DNA from: Acidobacteriaceae bacterium
Lineage (GTDB): Bacteria > Acidobacteriota > Terriglobia > Terriglobales > SbA1
Length of the DNA: 5,854 nucleotides
Assembly: GCA_003156615.1 (NCBI GenBank)
Contig: PMHI01000460.1
Coordinates: 2,322 to 8,175 of the forward strand
Direction of reading: 5' to 3'
Shown here: positions 1 through 4,100 of the stretch, one piece after another
How the letters are laid out: the number at the start of each line of letters is the position of its first letter
How positions within the stretch are numbered: position 1 is the stretch's first letter
The notes under the pieces: generated by a model
Told to the model about the DNA's origin: nothing
Database searches by the model: none
What the model saw: only the letters and a program-made list of their open reading frames with translations
Program-made: the position numbers and the translations under genes

Positions 1-6
1 GCAGAC

Positions 7-12
7 TATAAT
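7..12 (+). promoter_or_regulatory. Consensus -10 box (TATAAT) for the DUF4149 gene
   Basis: The hexamer TATAAT is a perfect match to the sigma-70 -10 consensus. Counting its last base as -7 puts the transcription start at about base 19, two or three bases before the ATG at 22. The transcript would therefore be leaderless or nearly so, and no Shine-Dalgarno sequence fits between the box and the start codon. The matching -35 region would lie before the window and cannot be seen. Confidence 0.55.
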
Positions 13-21
13 TCTCCCGCT

Positions 22-495
22 ATGTCTTTGCTTCGTTTCCTCATGCTGCTGTCGCTGGTCTGCTGGATCGGCGGGCTGATCTTTTTTGCTTTCGTGCTTG
101 CGCCCACGGCGTTCTCTGTTCTGCCCACGACCCATCTGGCGGGCAATGTGGTGGGGCGCGCTTTGGGTAAGTTGCACTGGATTGGATTGGTTTCCGGAAT
201 CGTCTTTCTCGGAAGTTCCCTGCTTGACAGCCGCCTTACCGATGGCACGGCGCATGTCTTCGCGGCGCGTCACGTGTTGCTCTGTGCCATGCTGGCGCTC
301 ACATTGATCTCACAGTTCGGCATCATTCCGCGCATGGACGTTTTGCGTGCGTCGCTCGGCGAGGTGAGCGCGGCGCCGATCGACAATCCTGAGCGTATCC
401 AGTTCGATGCGCTGCATCGCTGGTCGACGCGGGTGGAAGGAGCAGTGCTGCTGCTGGGATTGGGGGCGGTGTATCTGACGGCCCGCAGCTTTTAA
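22..495 (+). CDS. DUF4149 (TMEM205-like) domain membrane protein
   Basis: This 157-residue protein is mostly hydrophobic, with four likely membrane helices at about residues 5-28, 50-68, 83-101 and 138-154. The N-terminal pattern W15-I-G-G followed by L26-A-P and F31, and the late FDALHRWS segment (residues 128-135) just before the last helix, fit the DUF4149/TMEM205-like family of small inner-membrane proteins. Family members have no agreed biochemical role, so none is assigned. The length is normal for the family and the gene looks intact. The start at 22 is favoured because the protein begins directly with the first helix and a -10 box lies immediately upstream, leaving no room for an earlier start. 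It is separated by 180 bases from the next gene, so an operon with ychF is possible but not evident. Confidence 0.82.
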   Translation: MSLLRFLMLLSLVCWIGGLIFFAFVLAPTAFSVLPTTHLAGNVVGRALGKLHWIGLVSGIVFLGSSLLDSRLTDGTAHVFAARHVLLCAMLALTLISQFGIIPRMDVLRASLGEVSAAPIDNPERIQFDALHRWSTRVEGAVLLLGLGAVYLTARSF

Positions 496-596
496 CCTCT
501 GGCTTCTGGTTCCTTTCGCTAAACCTTTCCCGCATTCCGGTTGGGCGTTTGTGTCCCTGATCGTTTATCCTGAAATGTTGTGCCGTGGACGCTGAA

Positions 597-609
597 GCGC
601 ACAGTGCGC
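597..609. repeat. 13-base palindrome in the ychF leader
   Basis: GCGCAC and GTGCGC form perfect 6-base arms around a single central A, between the DUF4149 gene and ychF. The loop is too small for a good hairpin and no T-run follows, so it is a poor terminator. A dyad of this size could bind a dimeric regulator, but no second copy was noticed in the window. The surrounding gap (496-675) holds no convincing small gene. Confidence 0.45.
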
Positions 610-675
610 ATCCACTCTGAGTTCGCTTCGGCGGCGCGTTCGCTGGAAGCCAGGAGCGAGAGCTAGAACTTTCCT

Positions 676-1761
676 ATGAAAACCGGCATTATTGGCCTGC
701 CTCAGGTGGGCAAAACATCGCTGTTTCGGATTCTGACCAAGGCCCACCTTTCGGATCAGTCGCGGGCCAATCCGCGCGAGGCGCACATCGGAGTGGCCAA
801 GGTTCCGGACGATCGGCTGGACCGCCTGGCTGCGCTGTACAACCCGAAGAAACTCACCCACACCTCGGTTGAGTACGTCGACGTTGGCGCCATCGGCCAG
901 GAAGCGCTGAAGGACAGCGCCTACGCCGCGCATCTGCGCAACGTGGATGCGCTCGCCCATGTAGTGCGCGTATTTGACGATCCGGCGATTCCGCTGGTCG
1001 GCGAAATCGATCCGTTGCGCGATATCAAGAATGTGGAATTCGATCTGTTGGTCAGCGATCTTGGACAAATCGAAAAACGGCTGGAGCGCCTCGAAAAAGA
1101 CCTCAAGAAAATGAAAACGCCGGAACTCGAAAAGGAATTCGAGCTGATCAAGCGCGCGAAACTACAGGTGGAATCCGATAAGCCCTTGCGCGAAATGGAA
1201 ATGACTCCCGAGGACAAGAAGCGCATCAAGGGTTTCATGTTCCTGAGCGAGAAGCCAATTTTCTACGTGCTGAACATTGGCGAGTCGAGCGAACTGGGCA
1301 CAGAGCTGGAAGAAGCGGTGGGGAAGTACAAGCTCACGGAAATTGCGGCGCGGCCGAATGCCGCGGCTACGGCGATCTGCGGCAAGGTCGAAGCCGAACT
1401 TGCCGAGATGAGCGATGCGGACGCGGCCGAATTCTTGTCGAGCTATGGCCTTAAAGAGAGCGGGCTGGTGCGGCTGATTCGGACCACTTACAAACTCATG
1501 GGCCTGATTTCATTCTTCACGGCCGGCGAGGATGAGTGCCGCGCCTGGCAGGTTCCCGCCCATTCGCGCGCCCAAGAAGCGGCTGGGGCGATTCACTCCG
1601 ATCTGGAAAAACATTTCATCCGGGCTGAAACCATCCGTTGGGATCAATTGCTCGAAGCTGGCTCCGAGGCGAACGCCCGCGCCAAAGGAACCCTTAGGCT
1701 CGAAGGTAAAGATTACATCGTCGAGGACGGCGATGTAATGCATATAAGGCACTCGGGATAA
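676..1761 (+). CDS. ychF: YchF/OLA1-family P-loop NTPase, divergent G3 region
   Basis: This 361-residue cytoplasmic protein matches YchF (Obg-related, ATP-preferring, ribosome-associated) over its full length; E. coli YchF is 363 residues. The P-loop is GLPQVGKT (G7 to T14). The G4 position reads N200-I-G-E203, the non-canonical NxxE of YchF that favours ATP over GTP. Residues about 128-165 are rich in K and E and form the coiled-coil arm. Residues 278-358 (FFTAGEDECRAW, AAGAIHSDLEKHFIRAE, LEGKDYIVEDGDVMH) are the C-terminal TGS-like domain and are strongly conserved. The odd part is G3/switch II: the usual VDIAGLVKGAS followed by a Gly-rich GEGLGN loop is replaced by VDVGAIGQEA (residues 68-77), and about five residues are missing. 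It may be a YchF subgroup with altered hydrolysis. The ATG at 676 gives the canonical N-terminus; the nearest AGGAG (652-656) is rather distant, 19 bases upstream. Confidence 0.9.
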   Translation: MKTGIIGLPQVGKTSLFRILTKAHLSDQSRANPREAHIGVAKVPDDRLDRLAALYNPKKLTHTSVEYVDVGAIGQEALKDSAYAAHLRNVDALAHVVRVFDDPAIPLVGEIDPLRDIKNVEFDLLVSDLGQIEKRLERLEKDLKKMKTPELEKEFELIKRAKLQVESDKPLREMEMTPEDKKRIKGFMFLSEKPIFYVLNIGESSELGTELEEAVGKYKLTEIAARPNAAATAICGKVEAELAEMSDADAAEFLSSYGLKESGLVRLIRTTYKLMGLISFFTAGEDECRAWQVPAHSRAQEAAGAIHSDLEKHFIRAETIRWDQLLEAGSEANARAKGTLRLEGKDYIVEDGDVMHIRHSG

Positions 1762-1833
1762 ATTCACCCCAGAGACCCAGAGAAAATCAAGAATTGCCCG
1801 CTCTCTCATGTCCCTGTGCCTCTCTGGTGAATT
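1761..1833. repeat. Imperfect inverted repeat between ychF and the ZIP gene
   Basis: AATTCACC plus AGAGA on the left (1761-1768 and 1771-1775, separated by a CC bulge) are exactly complementary to TCTCTGGTGAATT on the right (1821-1833). That gives 13 pairs around a 45-base interior. Inside, AGAGA recurs at 1779-1783 and TCTCT at 1802-1806, so a nested second stem is possible. The left arm begins on the last base of the ychF stop codon. There is no terminal T-run. The CAGAGA/TCTCTG style recalls, from memory, imperfect palindromes scattered between genes in acidobacterial and other environmental genomes; a genome-wide copy number was not tested. Confidence 0.65.
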
Positions 1834-1838
1834 CTCTC

Positions 1839-1847
1839 TGATATCAT
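1839..1847 (+). promoter_or_regulatory. Extended -10 promoter element for the ZIP gene
   Basis: TGATATCAT fits the extended -10 pattern TGnTATAAT with a 5/6 hexamer (TATCAT at 1842-1847). No recognisable -35 lies 16-18 bases upstream, which is acceptable for an extended -10. Transcription would start near A1855, leaving a leader of about 8 bases before the ATG at 1863. This site lies just outside the right arm of the inverted repeat. Confidence 0.4.
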
Positions 1848-1862
1848 CCTCGCCAACTGCCC

Positions 1863-2594
1863 ATGAGCGCGATTTTCATCAGCCTTCTGCTCGGCCTTAC
1901 TGCTGCGGCCGCTAACGTCTTTGGCGGGGCGATTATTGTGCAGCGGAGTTGGGAGCGGCGCTATCTCCGCTACTTCGTCGCCCTGGGCGCGGGATTCATG
2001 CTGGCCACGGCTCTGGTCGAGATGGTCCCGGAAAGCCTGGAACTGCGGGGCAGGAGCGCGGCTTTCCTGATCCTGCTCGGCTACCTCATCATCCATTTTT
2101 TCGAGCACACGGTGACGCCCCACTTCCACTTTGGCGAGGAGACCCACAGAGATGAATTTATGCACTCGCACAAGGGATACTCGGTGTTGCTCGGCCTGAT
2201 CATCCATACGTTTTTTGACGGCATCGCCATTGCCTCTGGGTTTCTGGTTTCGAAGGCTCTGGGTTGGATCATTTTCTTCGCCATCTTCCTCCACAAGATT
2301 CCCGAAGGCTTCACGGTGAGTTCGGTGATGCTGGCCAGCGGACGCAGCCGGGGCACGGCGTGGGGCGCCTCAGTAATCTTAGGCGGGGCCACGCTGGCCG
2401 GGGTGCTGACCATGGCGATCTTCCGCCAACACGTAGACGCAGGGTTGCCGTTGGCCGCAGGGGTCACGATCTACGTGGCGGCTTCGGATTTGGTCCCGGA
2501 GGTAAACAAAGAACCGGGAGCCAGGATGGCTCTGCTGGTCTTCGTTGGGGCAGGAGTTGTATTTCTGCTGGACGCTTTGTTCCACGGGCACTGA
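1863..2594 (+). CDS. ZIP-family divalent metal transporter
   Basis: This 243-residue inner-membrane protein is a ZIP transporter, a family that moves Zn2+, Fe2+ or similar ions into the cytoplasm. About seven or eight hydrophobic segments are visible (near 3-24, 36-53, 66-80, 107-129, 132-148, 165-187, 193-210, 222-240). The two metal-site helices are clear: HTFFDG (H115, D119) in the fourth and HKIPEG (H144, E148) in the fifth. The loop between helices three and four is His-rich, with seven His between residues 78 and 103, typical of the variable metal-binding loop. The HxxxD form in helix four is closer to LIV-1-like ZIPs than to the HNxPE form of other bacterial ZIPs; the substrate cannot be read from sequence. 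The ATG at 1863 starts right at the first helix, but no Shine-Dalgarno sequence precedes it. It is intact and converges with the vWA gene. Confidence 0.9.
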   Translation: MSAIFISLLLGLTAAAANVFGGAIIVQRSWERRYLRYFVALGAGFMLATALVEMVPESLELRGRSAAFLILLGYLIIHFFEHTVTPHFHFGEETHRDEFMHSHKGYSVLLGLIIHTFFDGIAIASGFLVSKALGWIIFFAIFLHKIPEGFTVSSVMLASGRSRGTAWGASVILGGATLAGVLTMAIFRQHVDAGLPLAAGVTIYVAASDLVPEVNKEPGARMALLVFVGAGVVFLLDALFHGH

Positions 2595-2598
2595 GGGC

Positions 2599-2612
2599 AG
2601 TTCTCAGTTCTC
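2599..2612. repeat. Tandem heptamer, AGTTCTC twice
   Basis: The heptamer AGTTCTC occurs twice with no gap, starting five bases after the ZIP stop codon. It is short enough to have arisen by chance or slippage. It matters mainly as a possible remnant of a longer intergenic simple repeat. Confidence 0.5.
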
Positions 2613-2617
2613 GGAAA

Positions 2618-2635
2618 CAGACTGAGCTCAGGCTG
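2618..2635. repeat. Palindrome in the convergent ZIP/vWA gap
   Basis: The core CTGAGCTCAG (2622-2631) is a perfect 10-base palindrome. It extends by CAG and CTG on the outside with one mismatched pair (A2621/G2632). It lies between two convergent stop codons, where a bidirectional terminator would be expected, but it has no loop spacing and no T-run on either strand, so termination is only a weak possibility. Confidence 0.4.
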
Positions 2636-2669
2636 ATTGCGCAGTCAAGCCTTGCGTCCAATTCTGCGG

Positions 2670-3908
2670 TCAGTCCACCGTGTGCTTGGCGGTGTACCCG
2701 TCGCGGGCAACGACGTCAATCTTCTGCTCTTTGCCCTTCTGGTCTTTCACCTTCAATGGGCCGCCATCGGGCGCTAGCACCTCCACCTTTAGCTTGCGGT
2801 AGGTGCCGTCCAGCTTGGTGTTGCTGGGATGATACGACAGCGAATACTGGTTGCGGATGTCGTTGCCAATATCCGTGAAGTCTTCTCCATACTCCGCCTG
2901 AAAACGCGGGAAGTAGGCCCGTCCCCCGGTCATCGCAGCGAAAGTTCTCATTTCGTTGTCGGCCTGCAAGTAGGTCATTTCGTCCACAGGGATGCCCATG
3001 CCACGGCGCGGCGCGGGGTTCATGATCCGGGCGATCTGTCCCACGCTGATCGGGAAGATGGTCACATCTTTCGTGTCCTTGATCTTCTTGGTGATCTTGT
3101 CCAAGGTCAGTTTGCTGAAGGTATCGACCCCGGTGGTGACCAGAATAATGTACTTCTTGCCTTCCACCCGGTCCATGCGATCGAGGGTGTCGTACAAGGC
3201 GTCGAACAGATTGGTCTCGGCAAATCCGGGAATCCGCAACTGGTTCAGCGCTCCATAGACGGCTTGCTTGTCCTGGGTGAAATCCACCAGAATGTGCGGC
3301 TGCATGTCGTAATAGCTGACCGCGATCCAGTCTTCTTTCGTGAGCGTGTGGGCAAAGGCATAAGAGGCCTGCAGCGCATCGATCATGAACCTGTAGTTGG
3401 TGGACGCGAATTCCACCAACAGCACCGCCGTGATGGGCGCTTTCGACACATTGAAGTTGGTGATCTGCTGCTGGGATCCGTCTTCAAACAGCCGGAAATT
3501 CTCCTTTTTCAGGCCCGGGATAAACTGGCCGGTCTTGGTAGTGACCAGCACGTCCACGTTCACCAGGGGTACGTTCACCTTGATGGAATAGTCGGGCATG
3601 CCCTCGACCTTGTTCGGCGGAGGGGCTGGCGGAGGCGGCGGAGGAGCTTCTTCGGGATTCTTCTTAGGGATGGAGTAGGGACCGACGTTGCCGGTAGGCC
3701 CACCCGCATCGGCCGGAACGTCCTGCTTGGGCTTGCCGTCGTTTTGCGTGCTGTTTTGCGTGTTGTCTTGCGGCGGGGCTTGCGATTGGTCCTGGGCTAG
3801 GACTGGAGTGACACCGGAGATCAACAGCGAAACCGCCGACGCCAGCATCCACATGGTGTAATTCCTGGAACGTAGCAACCGGTTCATGACCCTCCATTTG
3901 GCGAACAT
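2670..3908 (-). CDS. Exported VWFA-related Acidobacterial-type domain protein
   Basis: This 412-residue protein is predicted to be secreted. A signal peptide ends at VLA (residues 36-38), followed by a Q/N/D-rich linker (39-70) and a proline run (P89-P94, A95, P96-P98). The vWA-type domain spans about 107-400, opening with VNVPLVNVDVLVTTKTG and containing LKKENFRLFEDG (133-144), both typical of the TIGR03436 'VWFA-related Acidobacterial domain'. The metal site is degenerate: the DxSxS position reads E166-F-A-S-T170 and the later TDG reads TTG (258-260), while T232 and D262 remain. Mg2+-dependent ligand binding may therefore be lost. The C-terminal part has the YSLSYHPSN segment (355-363) usual for this family. 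Function is unknown; vWA domains usually mediate protein contacts. Two starts compete: M1 with AGGGG five bases upstream, and M8 with GGAGG three bases upstream; M8 gives the more standard signal peptide length. It is divergent from the S55-like gene. Confidence 0.85.
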   Translation of the reverse strand: MFAKWRVMNRLLRSRNYTMWMLASAVSLLISGVTPVLAQDQSQAPPQDNTQNSTQNDGKPKQDVPADAGGPTGNVGPYSIPKKNPEEAPPPPPPAPPPNKVEGMPDYSIKVNVPLVNVDVLVTTKTGQFIPGLKKENFRLFEDGSQQQITNFNVSKAPITAVLLVEFASTNYRFMIDALQASYAFAHTLTKEDWIAVSYYDMQPHILVDFTQDKQAVYGALNQLRIPGFAETNLFDALYDTLDRMDRVEGKKYIILVTTGVDTFSKLTLDKITKKIKDTKDVTIFPISVGQIARIMNPAPRRGMGIPVDEMTYLQADNEMRTFAAMTGGRAYFPRFQAEYGEDFTDIGNDIRNQYSLSYHPSNTKLDGTYRKLKVEVLAPDGGPLKVKDQKGKEQKIDVVARDGYTAKHTVD

Positions 3909-3965
3909 AGAAACCCCTGCTGGGAAGTGGAGTTAAGACTCTATCGAGCAAAAATCCTCTGTGCT

Positions 3966-3971
3966 AGTATA
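3966..3971 (-). promoter_or_regulatory. Possible -10 box for the vWA gene
   Basis: On the minus strand this reads TATACT, a 5/6 match to TATAAT. Transcription would start near 3959 and give a leader of about 50 bases that ends with the AGGGG ribosome-binding candidate at the start codon. No good -35 is visible at the right distance, so the call is tentative. Confidence 0.3.
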
Positions 3972-4052
3972 GACGCTGGGATTCGCGATTGGGATGTTTT
4001 GCCCGGCTCCCAGTATTCCCCTCCCCTGGCAACGACTTACAATCTGGCGGAG

Positions 4053-4058
4053 TCTAAT
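4053..4058 (+). promoter_or_regulatory. Possible -10 box for the S55-like gene
   Basis: TCTAAT is a 5/6 match to TATAAT and would start transcription near 4065, about 36 bases before the ATG at 4101. An alternative is TAGATA (4063-4068) with TTACAA (4037-4042) as a -35, but the 20-base spacing is long. Neither is convincing alone; one of them is likely because the gene needs a promoter in this 192-base divergent gap. Confidence 0.25.
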
Positions 4059-4070
4059 CAAGTAGATATA

Positions 4071-4085
4071 GGACTTGTGGAGTCC
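4071..4085 (+). promoter_or_regulatory. Small hairpin covering a ribosome-binding candidate
   Basis: GGACT and AGTCC form a perfect 5-base stem around the loop TGTGG. The only Shine-Dalgarno-like bases before the S55-like start, GGAG at 4079-4082, sit across the loop and 3' arm of this stem. They are also 18 bases from the ATG. The stem could limit translation initiation, or the site may simply be unused. Confidence 0.3.
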
Positions 4086-4100
4086 TTTCGGGCGTTGTTC

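Noticed and set aside
497..510. TCTGG-type short repeat after the DUF4149 gene
   Set aside because: It is two imperfect units only and is not distinguishable from chance; no terminator stem or T-run is present.
541..571. TTGGGC and TATCCT as a ychF promoter
   Set aside because: The -35 matches only three of six bases, the -10 four of six, and the spacing is 19 bases, which is too weak to call.
565..1068. A 167-codon open frame on the minus strand
   Set aside because: It overlaps the start and P-loop region of ychF on the other strand and has no family-like motif.
1806..2294. A 162-codon open frame on the minus strand
   Set aside because: It lies antisense to the ZIP gene and is highly charged with no domain signal.
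2829..3800. A 323-codon open frame on the plus strand
   Set aside because: It is antisense to the vWA gene, whose protein has a signal peptide and family motifs. The translation is rich in R, H, G and V with no recognisable domain, as expected for the complement of a GC-rich gene.
3976..4013. CTGGGA and TCCCAG inverted repeat in the divergent gap
   Set aside because: The arms are only six bases with a 26-base interior and no supporting extension, so it is likely chance.
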